Shown here piece by piece: positions 43,206 to 55,267 of a stretch of DNA of 64,000 bases. Position 1 is the stretch's first letter. Each line of letters begins with the position of its first letter. This DNA comes from Melitaea cinxia (lineage: Eukaryota > Arthropoda > Insecta > Lepidoptera > Nymphalidae), in the NCBI RefSeq assembly GCF_905220565.1, contig NC_059400.1, positions 9,508,159 through 9,572,158 of the forward strand, given 5' to 3'. The position numbers and the translations under genes are program-made. The notes beneath the pieces are model-generated. The model saw nothing but the letters and a program-made list of their open reading frames with translations, ran no database searches and was not told the DNA's origin.

Positions 43206-46200
43206 TTTGTGAGCAAACACAATAACTGTAAAAAAGATAAAATAGATACTCGATGCTTTTGACATTTATTTGAATTCGCAAACAGTGCCATCTGTGTAAC
43301 AAATAAAAAGACCAATTTAACTAAAAAATAAATAAATTTCTCATTGTTAAAAAAAAGTCATATTGAAAATTGCGAAAAATTTTCCTTTACACATTGTTTC
43401 ACATTTTAAAAACTTTTAACACGTTTGAAGGCGTATTAACTTTTATATTTGCATTGAAATCATACATCACAGATGACGGAAAACAGAACAGACACACATT
43501 TTCTTACTGCTTACGTTATCACTCTCACATTTTTTCAACATGGACTTGATTTGATCCTTTTCAGTTGTGACAGTGTTTATCCTATATATATGAAAATAGC
43601 GCGGACGAAGAAGTATGAAATTTCATACACTTATAGTTTATATAGAGAAGCAGTGCAGAATACAAATATTTTTTAAAATGATGCTTAAAAATATATTAAA
43701 TAGATAATAATAATAATAAAAAAACATTACACATACTACCGTGTATTTGACACACTCACGTATTTTATTTTTCTTTTGATTGCCAGTATGTAGTCAAATT
43801 GAAAATTAAAAAAAGGGTTCTTGATTTTCATTTTTTTAATTAATTTTTTTAATTATGGTCGAATTTCGACCACTGGGCTATTTTATATATCACTAATTTA
43901 ATATAAATACAACAAGGAATAAATGACCACTCTTTGTGCACTGTTTTTATTGTCAGCGACCACGAGCTGTATATTTTTATTTCATATATGTATTTGTTTC
44001 TAGGTATAGGTATTTTTCTACCAAATATAATATTATAACGGTCACCGATATCATTATATATAATTATTATTATATGTGATGATAATCGTTATACAGAATC
44101 ATAAATTATTAGAATTCAAAACCTTCTCAATGTTTTAATATCAAACGGCTATATAAAATTTAAGGAATTTATAAACATTTTTCTAGACGACCGCTAAAAA
44201 TTATAGAATGTTGGAAGATGAAATATATTAGGTACATCATTCACCAAGTCCTATTTACCGGCGGTAGGCAACAAACTGCTTCGATGTAGACTTGTACAAA
44301 AGTGGGTTGAATTTTGTTAAAAATTTCCCAAGGATTTTGAGCAAGTGTTATTATAGCTGTGCTTTCTACAACATTACACAGAGTATTTTATGAAAAACTA
44401 TCGACCTATGTTTTTTTATATATAAATATATCTATACATTATACATACCTATACAAAATTATTGTATAGCGATTATTAAAAATTGATCTAAATTTAGATC
44501 TAAATGAAGTTTTTTATTTCACTGTAATATAAAATTTTGACAAAAAGAAAAAAAAAATATGTTTAGGAATAGTGACAGGCTTTTATATATTTAATTTATA
44601 CGAGTTACGTTAACTCTTCCCTAGACTTCTCTCATCCATATGTACGGGAGTTTGTACAATGATAGCTTCTGTGACTGGTTATAATTTTGAATACGAAATA
44701 TAAAAAAAAAATCTACGAATCATACAAGTAGAAGAGGATCACAAAAACACATTTTAGGTAGGTAGTTAGTTAGTGCTTAAAATCAATTGTAACTATTTCA
44801 TTCCTTACCTTATCTAATTTTTTGTCTTAACAATTTTATTTATGATTTCCTCATCATGCTAGTGTTCAGTGATGCCCAAAGATCAGTGATGCCTCGCTAA
44901 TAAAACCTTTACGCTTTAACGGATTGTTTAGTCACAAGAGAATCACAATCTTTTATTGATAAAACATTGCATATGATAAAAAAATAATGTAATTTCACAT
45001 CAGATTTTTGAGTACAATCTAGAAAGTTTTAACGGGACTTTTCTCTGGTTGTAAAACTAGTTAAACGTTATATTAACTACAATAAAACACAATAGATAAA
45101 TCAAATGCCATTTGTTACTTATAAAACTTCTATCAGTTATTGTTTCGGACTTTGAATATATATTTTTTTTGTAGTTAATAATAGACGTAGGGGAGAGCAG
45201 GTAGGATTCGTACAGTGGGAGCATTCATACAGTAGCCATATCTATATTACCCTAAATTTTGGACCAATTTTGTTTGTGTCTGTGTAAGAGCTAATTATGC
45301 TTCTACGCTAACAGCTAACAGCGGCGGTAGTGTAATGGCAGTCTTGGAACGACTCAATATGTGTTTTTACATCTTTTAAGGAATTTTTTGACTCATTTTT
45401 AAAGCATTCGTCCAAGATTTTGTTCAAATTGCTTACGTTATTTATAATAAGCGTTAAATAAGTTCCAAGTTTTATTTTTATTTTTAACTGAGACTGCACA
45501 ACAAGGACCAAATTTGGAATGTAAAAATTATCATTACAATTAGTACACCTTTTTTTTTAAATTGGTTACAAATAAGGACACCTTTTATGTAGTTTTAGTG
45601 ATAAGCTCTCATTGGTAGATCATACTGACAGAAGTTTGAGCGGGAAATTTAAACAACCAGCAGTTTTAAAGGCACCATACGGTTTCCCGGTATATGGTTT
45701 TGTACGGGCCTCCTCATACTATTTATATATATGTTGTTACCTATATATATAATTATGTTCTGTTACTATATGTTGTATCCTATTTATATATATGCTATTT
45801 AATATTTGTGTGTTGCCCCCGGTGTTTTATACACCATATATAGTCTCCTATCTCAAAATCACAGTACGAGGAATACTCTATGTATCACGACTGACATCGC
45901 AATGCAGAGCTTCACAATTTCTTCACCTTTACGAGCGCAATGCGACATGAATACTGGGTTCAGTAATCGACAGTGATCGGAATTAGCCATAGAGTCTTGT
46001 CTCTCAATATCAATTCCCTAATAAATCGCTAGAGTGAAGTTAGTATAAAATTTATAGATTCTGTTCTTAGATTATTATGGTCACCGTTCGATAAAGTAAT
46101 TATTAAAGATAGAAATAGTCCGAAAATATAAATCTATTTAGTAGTTTAAATAAGAAAAATCTCTTTCTTGTTTATAAACATTATTATAAAAATATACGAC

Positions 46201-46676
46201 TAAAATTTTGCTCCATTTCTTTATTTTTTAACATTAAATTACACTCGTCTATATGCTCGTCTAAAAGAAAAACTGAACTGTTACTGTCACAACACCCATT
46301 AGAGTACCCTAATAGGAAACCTAGAATAATAATTTTCAGGGATTTTCAACTAAATTAATATAAAGTCAATACGACAAATAGAATGGCGTTTACAAGGACA
46401 CTTCAATAATAAAACCGTGTGCCAATTAGTTACATATTCTATATAACTGTTGTAATTTAGAATCAGATATTTATATTTACTAAAGTATAAATAATGATAA
46501 AGTTGTATTGATTGTTGGTTATTATATATATTTGTAGTTTCTGTAGCGCCCTAGATAGACTTAAATTTTTTAAGTAAATATAATTAACAAAAGTACAAAG
46601 CAATGTTCATCTCAATGAGAAATTATTAAATGTAAATTGACATTAATTGATCAAAGTTATTCAAATTGTAAATTCG
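43206..46676. other. Long AT-rich intergenic stretch
   Basis: No domain, splice-consistent exon series or RNA gene recognised. TATATATA-rich low-complexity sequence occurs near 45720-45850. I see nothing else to support. Confidence 0.4.
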
Positions 46677-47022
46677 TCGCTTCAGTCTGTAATATCCCAC
46701 TATTGGGCATAGGCCTCTTTCTCCATGTAGGAGAAGGATCAAAGCTCAATCCATCACGCTGCTCCAATGTGTGTTGGCGGATATATTCCCTACTACGAGT
46801 AACGATCGCTGTCAGGTGTACATAATAACAACCGGGACCGACGGCTTAACGTGCTCTCCGAGGCACGGTGGGAAGACCCACAAGGACTGCACAAACACCT
46901 AGACCACTGCAAACACCTGTATGGCCAATACAAATGTTTGTCATGTGCGGGGATCAAACCCACAACCGCCAGCGCAACAGGTACAATCCATGGCTGTGAC
47001 CGTTGCACCAACGCGGCGTCAC
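46677..47022 (-). mobile_element. tRNA-derived SINE, near full length
   Basis: On the minus strand a Pol III promoter is visible: A box TGGTGCAACGG (47010-47000) and B box GGTTTGATCCC (46960-46950), spaced about 40 bp apart. A body with GAGAGCACGTTAAGCCGTCG follows, then a 3' end GCCTATGCCCAATAGTGGGA and TATTACAGACTG. Related pieces are at 21839-22045, 30677-30720 and 54300-54405. Confidence 0.75.
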
Positions 47023-47764
47023 TACCTGGAACTTTGTTATTCTTTAACTGTTTGAGAATCAAACTAATTTCTCAGAAACATCCATGGATGTATGACTGGG
47101 ATATTTTCGGGTGTAAGTTGGGTGTTAGTTAGTTTAGATTAGTTCTGAAATCATTAGTATCTTGTATCTCTAAGTAAAGATGTTCTCAAACCTAGTTCTT
47201 TGCTGTTTCCTGGTTTGTCAATTATCTTAGAATCTTCCAATTCGATTACAAAATAATATTGTATTACCTATTTGTTTATGAAATACAATATATTAATAAT
47301 AAGATATTGTGCTACGAATCGTAGAAGAAAAGCAGAAACTATATTTATTGCTTAGCCAGTTGACGTAATTTGCAGTGATCCTTTCTGCTCCGGGAGTTGT
47401 AGTTTCGATGTCCATACCGGGTCTGGGTATAATATAAATATGTATTATTTATATGTATATTCACTGAAAAAATAAAAAACTATATCAGTCCGCTGTTATA
47501 ATAATAATCAAGCTGCTAATATCATAGGCATTAAGTTGCAAGAAATAGGAACATTCGACCATGTGTGTGCGAAACTGTGTGTTGTTTCTTCTAGCTATGT
47601 ATAAAATACGTGAGATACAAAATGACCGTGCATCGCATGCTTAAGATGAAAATAAAATAAAAAGTTTATTATATTTTTTTTAATATAATCTGTATTAAAC
47701 ATTATACATATTTACAATTCACAACTTTAGAACTAAATATTTACAGATAGTTTTGGTATAAATC

Positions 47765-47900
47765 ATGTCCGCGTGGAATTGTGCCAAGAATGCTGGCAGC
47801 ATTTCCCCGTTGAATCGGTATGCCGATTCTCTAGGCAATAAATGCTCCAGCCCTCTTGTCACAAGTGGAGGCAATAAGGCGAGGAGTTATCTCATTTTAA
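47765..47900 (+). repeat. Unassigned repeat-like block upstream of the retroelement pseudogene
   Basis: GAATTGTGCCAAGAATGCTG through CCCTCTTGTCACAAGTGGAG is less AT-rich than its surroundings and matches a motif I recall as recurrent in moth and butterfly DNA. Single copy here, so it cannot be confirmed from the window. Confidence 0.3.
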
Positions 47901-48243
47901 ATTTTTTTAGCACTGCTACTCCAAGGTCCAGTTTTTTAGTTTCGGGGTTTATGTTGTTATGTATTTAATGCGGTGTCAGTAACTGTAAGTATTTAGCATG
48001 TGCGCCATTAACGTAAAATATTACCAGTGTTGTTTAGATTGACAGGTACTTAAGTCAAAGTGACCACCGAAGCGACAAGGGAATGGGACGACACGAATTC
48101 CAATGCCATTATTGCGGTGTCCTTACTTTGACGAAGGTAGCGTCCCGGTTAGCTATATCAAAGCTGATTATACCTCTAAATCGTCTCACTGTTTATTCAA
48201 ATATGACATTTCCGACAAATGACATTTTCGCAAAATTTCCAGT

Positions 48244-49185
48244 GTCGCTTTACCAGCCTTCCTATCTTCTGTCCATAGTTCAGCAAAACTCAGAAGTAAA
48301 ATTTTAAGGGCATCCCCTTCAAACTTTTAGATTGCTGGTTTGGAAGAAGCTAGAAACACTTTTTTAATTGCATACCTAGGTCAAAATTTTCCAGTTTCTC
48401 CAAATTCACAGAGGAGCTGGGACGACATAAAATGCAAATTGACTTATGACAATCTTTTGAGCTGTAGTACAGGTTCAGCGCGTGCTAGGCTTTTGGCCGT
48501 GGCTACGCATGAGGCCGGCTACTTGCTTCACGCGTACCCTTCGTCAAATACAGGAACGTTTCTTAAGCCTGAAACGCTCCGAATCACATCCTGTCTACGG
48601 CTTGGGGTTCCGGTCGGCGCTCCTCATAAATGTCCCTGTGGCAGTGATGTCGACAAGCTAGGACGTCACGGTCTGTCATGTCAAAAAAGTGCAGGCCGCT
48701 TCTCGAGACATGCTGCACTTAACGATATCATACACCGGTCCCTTGCCACCGTCAACGTGCCAAGTCTACTTGAGCCGACTGGTATTGCAAGAGACGATGG
48801 TAAGAGACCGGACGGTATGAGTTTGATTCCATGGAAGATGGGTCGGCTGTTGGTATGGGATGCAACCTGTTCAGACACGCTGGCCCCTTCCCATCTACAT
48901 GGACCCAACAACAGAGCTGTTGCGGCTTGTGAAGCGGCATACAGATACAGGGGTCTAGGCTCCGAATATGATTTTGTCCCATTCAGTGTCGAGACCCTTG
49001 GTCCGTCGGGTCCTAGCGCTATAAGACTTTTTAAGGAAATAGAAAAATGGTTATTCGACGTCACAGGAGACTGAAGAGCTGGAAGCTACCTCGGACAAAA
49101 AATTAGTCTAGCTATTCAAAGGGGGAACGCTGCCATTATCTTCGGAACCTTGCCTAAAGGGACTCCTTTTAATAATATTTTTTAG
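48244..49185 (+). pseudogene. Retroelement protein C-terminus with nuclease-like motif, two in-frame stops
   Basis: One frame runs VALPAFLSSVHSSAKLRSKI, TAG (48328-48330), then 247 codons to TGA (49072-49074), then RAGSYLGQKISLAIQRGNAA, then FGTLPKGTPF to a final TAG. The core has a zinc-type CPCGSDVDKLGRHGLSC, GRFSRHAALNDII, then EPTGIARDDGKRPDG...WDATCSD, a PD-(D/E)xK-like array similar in layout to the C-terminal domain of endonuclease-bearing retroelements. I recall this as a recurrent arthropod retroelement family but cannot name it. There is no upstream RT and no ATG start. Apart from the two stops the frame is unbroken, suggesting modest age. Confidence 0.6.
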
Positions 49186-50963
49186 TTATTGTATTATATT
49201 TAAGGTTTTTAGCTTTAGGTTCATTGTTATAACTCTGATAATAAATAAATAAATTTATTATTAAACAATAAAATTATTAACATAAAAAAATGACATGTAT
49301 ATATAAAACTGATTTACATAATTCGCGTTAAAAATGTTTCAAAAGGAAATTATTATTCTACGTATATGTCACATGTGAAGGCGAACTTTAATTCTTTCAT
49401 TAAGGTGAAGAGTATATAGATTAATCTTTAGCGCTATTAAAAACGTAAAATAAAATTGTGAACTTTCGAACCCGAAAGGACGAATTACACGTACGAAGTA
49501 TTTTTGTAAAATTATACCAGCAAGGTTTGCTCAAATAATATGTGGTAAACGACTACATCGTTGAAAAAGTATTTTACTTCAATTCAATTTGGATAAAAGC
49601 CAAGCGCTCATTTCGTAAAGAATATTTACTTTTAATATTGACACATTTCTTTGTCTAAGCTGGAAAAAGAACAAAACGATTTTTCGAATGTAATATAGAA
49701 AAGTGAATTATGGAATGGGAATTTATTCTTTGGCTATTAAAATGTTGTAAGATATTTTCTCAGCAATAATGGTAATACTAAATTTGTTTTGTATATTATA
49801 ACAAATTTACTCTAGTAGTTTATAACGATAAAGCATTAGTACAGATAATCTTAATATACATTCTATCAATTAATAACTTGATTCGTTACAGATGTAGCTG
49901 ACCGAATATCTGAACCACGTTGTAACCCATAATGCTATAGATTTTAATGATAACATATATCTCTTTTTTTTTAGAAACAACTTTACCGCCAAAAATATTG
50001 CATTCTGAACATAGACTTGAAATGCATTCAACCCTCCTGAATTTTAATAGTAGACATCAACTATGATAAATGTAGGCAAATGTTAAATGTTGAGAAATGT
50101 CAATCTTTTTCTGCTTTCAACACGAAATTAACTTTAATCTAATCCATCTCGCCGATTTCCAGTAGTGAGCTGGATTCCCTATCAAGAATAAAATTAAATA
50201 TTCATACAAAAATAAATATCTACTTAATGCGAATAACGAACCTGTGCTGAACCTGAACATCGTCAATGTTGATAGTACTCTACTATATTATTACGCCAGA
50301 ACAACTTGTCTACCTATATATATATAAAAATATGAAGATATACCTTGGTATAAATATTTATAAAAAAAACTATAGCAGCTAATTGGCATACTTACTAAAT
50401 TATCCTTACAGAAGATGAACTAAACAGCACCTAAATTAAATTTTCGTCTTAATAATGGTCTGATCGATGTGATGACATTAGTAATTTAAAATAAATAAAC
50501 AAGTGTGTATTGAAACCTAAAACTGATTTTTGAAAATTCCTTTGGGCCTTACATCAAGCAAAGTTTGAATCCATTTGTCTTGTCAACGGAATGACTGATG
50601 AGTTACTGACGAGACCACGGTATTTTGAGGTAAAATCGAAGCACACATCTGTTTGTGTATGTGCGATACCAGCACAAACTCACTATCATATTATATATTT
50701 AGATTTTGTAGACACACATATTTTTCATCTATAAAAACAAAGATTTAAACAGCGCATTTCTTTGATTTCTCTCTCTCCCTTCTATCTACGGTTCCAACCA
50801 TATCATAAGCCTAATGTTCCCGCAAAATATTAATTGAAAAAATTATACGGATTGTACGTTTTGATTTTAAAATTATTGTGCAATACTTTATAGTCTAATA
50901 ATGAGTACCTGTACTCTGTTTTTGTAAAAATGGAGTACGGAAACGATTTTTTTTCTAGAACCT
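49186..50963. other. Intergenic, nothing recognised
   Basis: AT-rich with no supported coding sequence or bounded repeat. Confidence 0.4.
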
Positions 50964-51427
50964 ATGACAGCGAATACCGTCTTCACCATAAGCGCACGTG
51001 GCCCGTGCCCAGGACCCCAATTCTCAGAGGGCCCCGAAGGACCGACAATTACTATCACACATTTATTCTCAAAACATTTTGTCGGCTACATTACAAATCA
51101 GTAATCTTATCAGAAGGTGTTTAAAAGGAAAATACTACGCCATTATATCGATGACTGCGCCTATTCCTACTGTACTAATTAATAATATTTCCGAACGCAT
51201 CCTACCTAATTTATTAAGTACACCATCTAGCGATCAGTCATGCAATCACTCTGATTCCAAAGTCAAGCTGCACCGTATAAACAAGGCCTTACATAAATGT
51301 CGACATTGTCTATGGTTGGAGGAATCCCCGAATGATATATTAAACTTTTAGTCTGATAGGAGTGAGTGGCGTTATTGTGTTTCGTTTGATATTTAAAATT
51401 GAGTAAGATAAACAGAAGTTTTGATTT

Positions 51428-51804
51428 AGGTATGTCGAAGACGCGGGTTCGAATCCCGCTGGAGCGGTCAATTTTTGATATGATATTCAAAAAATGTTTA
51501 GAATTCCTAATTGTGGGTAACACAAAAATAAAAATCGTACATATTAAAAATAGCATGGTGTCGTCTCCTGTCAAAGATTTTCATTGTAATATGAAACTTT
51601 GAATAGTTACGAGTCTCTGTAAAGAACTCACTATAGACGGCGCCACGGTTCGCTTAAACCGAAAGTAAAAATCATCATATCAAAAGTTTCGCTCTAGCGG
51701 GTATATCGTTCCATAGCTTAATTGGCTAGAGCGTCGACACGGTATGTCGAAGACGCGGGTTCGAATCCCGCTGGAGCGGTCAATTTTTGATATGATATTC
51801 AAAA
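51428..51804 (+). mobile_element. Composite tRNA-derived SINE with 12-bp target duplication
   Basis: AAGTTTTGATTT lies directly before (51416-51427) and after (51805-51816). The insert begins with a truncated tRNA-like 3' half (GGTATGTCGAAGACGCGGGT, then TCGAATCCCGCTGGAGCGGT), a tail ATTTTTGATATGATATTCAA and a ~200-bp middle. It ends with a complete tRNA-like head and the same tail, so a ~66-bp unit is present twice. A single duplication around both copies points to one insertion of a dimer. Confidence 0.75.
51707..51779 (+). tRNA. tRNA-like cloverleaf in a SINE (anticodon GGT, C at position 33)
   Basis: 73 nt fold cleanly: acceptor CGTTCCA/TGGAGCG with one G-T pair; D arm GCTT/GAGC around AATTGGCTA; anticodon stem TCGAC/GTCGA with loop ACGGTAT; T arm GCGGG TTCGAAT CCCGC. 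The anticodon reads GGT, but position 33 is C instead of the near-universal T. With the duplicated tail this points to a SINE head, not a working tRNA-Thr gene. There is no terminator-like T run directly after it. Confidence 0.55.
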
Positions 51805-52329
51805 AAGTTTTGATTTGTTCGTTCTAACATTATTTCGTTATGTAGAAAATAACATATTTTAGTGGTTCACACAAAAGAAAAAAGTCATAGCTCAAAAAGA
51901 AATAACGGAAAAACTTCCAAAGCTCACTTCGTTTTTTTTTTCGGTTAAAGAAACAAATAAGCCGAGGGATTATTCATTCTCATCACCGTAAGACAAAACT
52001 ACCTCAAAATGTCACCAGAAAAAAGAAGTTTACGTGTGACGGAAATGACAAAAACACATTAGATGTTGAACCATCGACTTCAAGCTACTGTGAATTAATA
52101 ACTGCAAGCTTAGAGAATGTATCTGTGTCTCCTGACCCTGGTGCTTACTGTGACGAAATTTTACCGGAAGAAGTCCGTGATAGTTAGATTCGAAAAGGAC
52201 CAGAGTTTTTCTAAAATATAAATATTGACTTCTCCGAAACTTCCACAAGTTTTCCAGATTCAAATGGTAAAATAAAAACTAGATACTTGACTAAAAATAT
52301 TTTTATTCGCAATATGACGAATGAATAAA

Positions 52330-53169
52330 GAAACCATTTTCTTTCTAAAAACTCATCTTTAGAAATAAAATGGCTCCTTTATTCACCAGGCAAAGAAATT
52401 TTTATACTGTTATTGCTGCCATCTATTTAATACCACTACTGGTACTGGACATAATTTAAGTTCTCCTAATGGATATAATGATTGGAAGCATATAAGTAAC
52501 TTATTAATAGAGCATGAGAACAGCTTACAGCACAGAGAATTTATGATGAATTATGTTGCAAGAATGAAAACTACTGGACGAATTGATATTGAGTTGCTGT
52601 CGCAATATAATACAGAAATTAACTATTGGAAGAATGTGCTTAGGAGGATTGTTGCAGTAGTGAAATTTTTGCCTTCAAGAGGTCTTGCTTTTCGTGGTGA
52701 TAATGAGACTTGGATTGATAATGAGAATGGATTGAAAAATAATGGGAATTATTTGGGTTGCTTAGAACTGATTATTGAATTTGATTCTTTTTATTCCTAT
52801 AAAAGATTGTTGTGGGCAGAACTACGACAATGCATCAAATATGTCTGCAAAGTACTCTGGTGCTCAGTCAAGAATAAAAGACATACACATTTCGCTGAAT
52901 TTAGTGTTCAGGCTGTTGATTGTGTTACTGAAGCAGTAAGAGTCTTACAATTAATACAAAAATTGTTAAATTTTTTCTTGGCTTCGACAAAACGATGGAA
53001 AATTTTGACAGAGCATTTAGGTGCAAATAGAGTCCTAAAGTCTCCTTCGGAAACTAGATGGTCTGCACACGCCAATGCTATTAATTCTTTGCAACATCGT
53101 AATTTAAATATGCTTAAGAGAATAAAAAATAAATTGCGAACAATAATTTTCCAAGAACGACTGAAATAA
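52330..53169 (+). pseudogene. hAT transposase fragment (TTF zinc finger / DUF4371 type)
   Basis: An open frame of 279 codons. The TTF-type finger shows as FLYCYCCHLF, preceded by KWLL and followed by GYNDWKHISNLLIEHENSLQ. Next comes the DUF4371 core: LLSQYNTEINYWKNVLRRIV, then VKFLPSRGLAFRGDNE and NNGNYLGCLELI. The end of the fragment, SETRWSAHANAI, is the conserved segment before the catalytic half. The residues after KWLL do not match the usual YSP run and suggest compensating indels. The catalytic and dimerisation parts are gone. The same family gave rise to ZMYM1-like host genes, but this copy is dead. Confidence 0.75.
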
Positions 53170-53475
53170 TTTGTCAATTATGTCCACAGAATAGAACAGA
53201 TCCTTCGTAAATTGGCTTTAAGGATATAATAGAAGATTTTGCTCAACAAAACTCCCGAAACAACAGAAATCACGAAAAAAAAACTAACCAAAAAACCAGC
53301 AGCTTTCTAATATCATTAATGACATTATATCATACTGTATTTGATTACCTATAATAAGTGGTCATACTTCGTAAAAAAATGTTATTATAATTCTATTCTT
53401 TTACTTTCTAAAAGGGCCCCAAATTCTTGTGTACCCAAGGGCCCCAGCCTAGCTTAAGACAGCCCTGATGACAGC

Positions 53476-54299
53476 TGATATTTATTATTCACGTCAATAG
53501 ATGGAGTCTGGTAAATCACTGACGGCTAAGCTCTTTACTGCGTGGGATAAAAAATTTTCGTGAAAATACAATACCTAGTTGCGTCTATTTTCGCCTTTTT
53601 AAATATTTGAATTGTAATTTTCAAGGAAAATTGTTAGAGCGGTTTTCGACGACAACAGTTAAATACGTATACTTAAATTAACCAACCTACTCAGTAGTGT
53701 AAATTAACTGAACTTATTTACACACAATAACACGTTCAGTTATCGTTTATGTTATTCAAATCTTATTACGTTATCTTTCGAATGTAAAGCCTAAAAGTTC
53801 CGAAGGCGAGCGATGAATGTATCCGGCTTGTTGTAAAAATCTTGATATTGAATTTCTACGCCTGATATCGAATTTATTGCGATGCAGTTATAGCTTTTGT
53901 AGTACGTAGATCAAAGTTTGTATTCCAGTAGAATGTAACATGTTCACAATTTTTTATTACTGTACTATTCTTTTAATAAATATAATATTCACCCAAAATA
54001 GGTTTTTATTAATATTTATTAGATAGAAATCTAAAAAATAAAATAAAATAAATACCTAAAACATACACACACGGTCGTTTGATCGTACGGTAGCAAGTTA
54101 ATGCTTGTGTTATAGATAACAGCCCACTGATATAGGTACATTTTTTTTTTCGATAAATATATAGAAATAATACTTATATATAAATAAATATATATATCAC
54201 TCCCAGACTCGATGCGTAAATGAAACCACTGCAAACTGCGTCAGCGGGCTAGTCTACTAAACTACCTAATTAAAAATATGAAAAGCTAATTCTAATAAT
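53476..54299. other. Intergenic, nothing recognised
   Basis: AT-rich DNA right of the hAT target duplication. No supported feature. Confidence 0.4.
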
Positions 54300-54405
54300 A
54301 TTATATCCGCCACCCAAGCAACGTGATGGATTAAGCTCCAATCCTTCTCCTACGTGGAAAAATAGCCCTATGCCCAGCAGTGCGATGATACAGGCTGAAT
54401 GCAAG
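54300..54405 (+). mobile_element. SINE 3'-end fragment
   Basis: TATATCCGCCACCCAAGCAA, GTGATGGATTAAGCTCCAAT, CCTTCTCCTACGTGG and GCCCTATGCCCAGCAGTGC correspond to the 3' half of the SINE at 46677-47022, in the opposite orientation. Confidence 0.65.
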
Positions 54406-54747
54406 AAATAATAAATAAATTTCGTTATAATATAACATTAAAAATTTAGATTAGTTTCCCCTTTTGATAAACATCAAATAAAATTCAATAAAAATCATTT
54501 TATTTTCGTATTGCGGTCTGAGCTGTAAAGATAGGTTCAAGCCTTAATGACCAAAATTAAATTTCTAATGATAAATTTATTTTTAAAATTACTAAATCAT
54601 CTTGTCGGGCTCAGCAGTTTAGAAAAACTTTGTGAAGCAGTTTTATCTGCTAATCCACAGTTAAGCGATTCGATACCATGATTCATGATTCGATTCGATG
54701 TCATCATAAATTAATAAAACGACTGAAAACATCGGTGCCAGAGCCAA

Positions 54748-55267
54748 CCTTTTTTTTTACGTGGGGAATATCCATCATGGCGTTCATCCATCATCCAGCG
54801 CGGGGGCGCCAGAGGGTTATGTCAGACTCCTACTGACTAAAAACCACCACGTGTGAGCAGTCATCCGCCTGGGTGGGGTGAGATGGGGTCGCGCTAGCAT
54901 TCGCCACCTCGCCTCAGCGGTAGGCCCGGACAAAGCCTCCGAGCCAGCATTTGGCGCTCGGACCACCCACGTTTGGCAGCAGCCTTCCCAGTGAGGCGGC
55001 GGCTTTCAAGACTCTTGGGGCTAAATTGGCAAAATAAACCCCAAAAGCCCACCTCCCGTCTAGGGTGAGACCCGGGTACCTCATCTGGGTCCCCACCCGG
55101 ACCGAAATCCCATCCAAAGTCACCCGCGTACCTGGACGGGGTCCCCCCGAGGCCCATGGAACAGTGGGGCCTCGGTCTTCGTCAGGGCGACTTCCAGCCC
55201 CAGAGCTCGTATACGGCTGACCACAAGTGTTGTGCCGGCCGTGCGCAAGAGACAACCTAACCTAACC
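54748..55267 (-). pseudogene. R1-clade LINE fragment (RT end joined to 3' UTR)
   Basis: The minus strand encodes SRIRALGLEVALTKTEAPLF, then a frame change, then YPGLTLDGRWAFGVYFANLA, AAASLGRLLPNVGGPSAKC. These match the RT/thumb of R1-type insect LINEs. The remainder of ORF2 is absent, and the sequence passes to a 3' UTR-like GC-rich block ending in poly(A) (T run at 54750 on plus). The 5' edge of the fragment coincides with CCTAA repeats at 55254-55267. It is broken by at least one frameshift and an internal deletion. Confidence 0.7.
55254..55267. repeat. Short TTAGG/CCTAA telomere-type repeat
   Basis: AACCTAACCTAACC, two and a half units of the insect telomeric repeat, directly at the 5' boundary of the R1-clade fragment. 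Confidence 0.6.

Larger units (their letters stand above)
50972..53467 (+). mobile_element. Decayed hAT transposon with perfect 8-bp target duplication
   Basis: ATGACAGC flanks both ends (50964-50971 and 53468-53475). The right end reads inward CAGGGCTGTCTTAAGCTAGG. The left end GAATACCGTCTTCACCATAA aligns at the same offset (GTCTT at position 8), with a mutated outer tip. Both subterminal regions carry GGGCCC/GGCCC blocks. The interior encodes part of a DUF4371/TTF-type hAT transposase. A composite SINE has inserted at 51428-51804. The transposase C-terminus is missing. Confidence 0.82.

Noticed and set aside
43206..46676. Hidden multi-exon gene in the long gap
   Set aside because: I looked for short open segments with flanking AG and GT in compatible phase and found none with protein-like motifs.
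51707..51779. Functional tRNA-Thr gene
   Set aside because: The cloverleaf is complete, but T33 is replaced by C, there is no T-run terminator directly after it, and its 3' half plus tail is duplicated at 51429 inside a composite with a target duplication. A SINE head fits better.
52330..53169. Domesticated ZMYM1-like host gene
   Set aside because: The frame lacks the catalytic and dimerisation half, upstream homology is broken by stops, and the region is enclosed by hAT ends and an 8-bp duplication.
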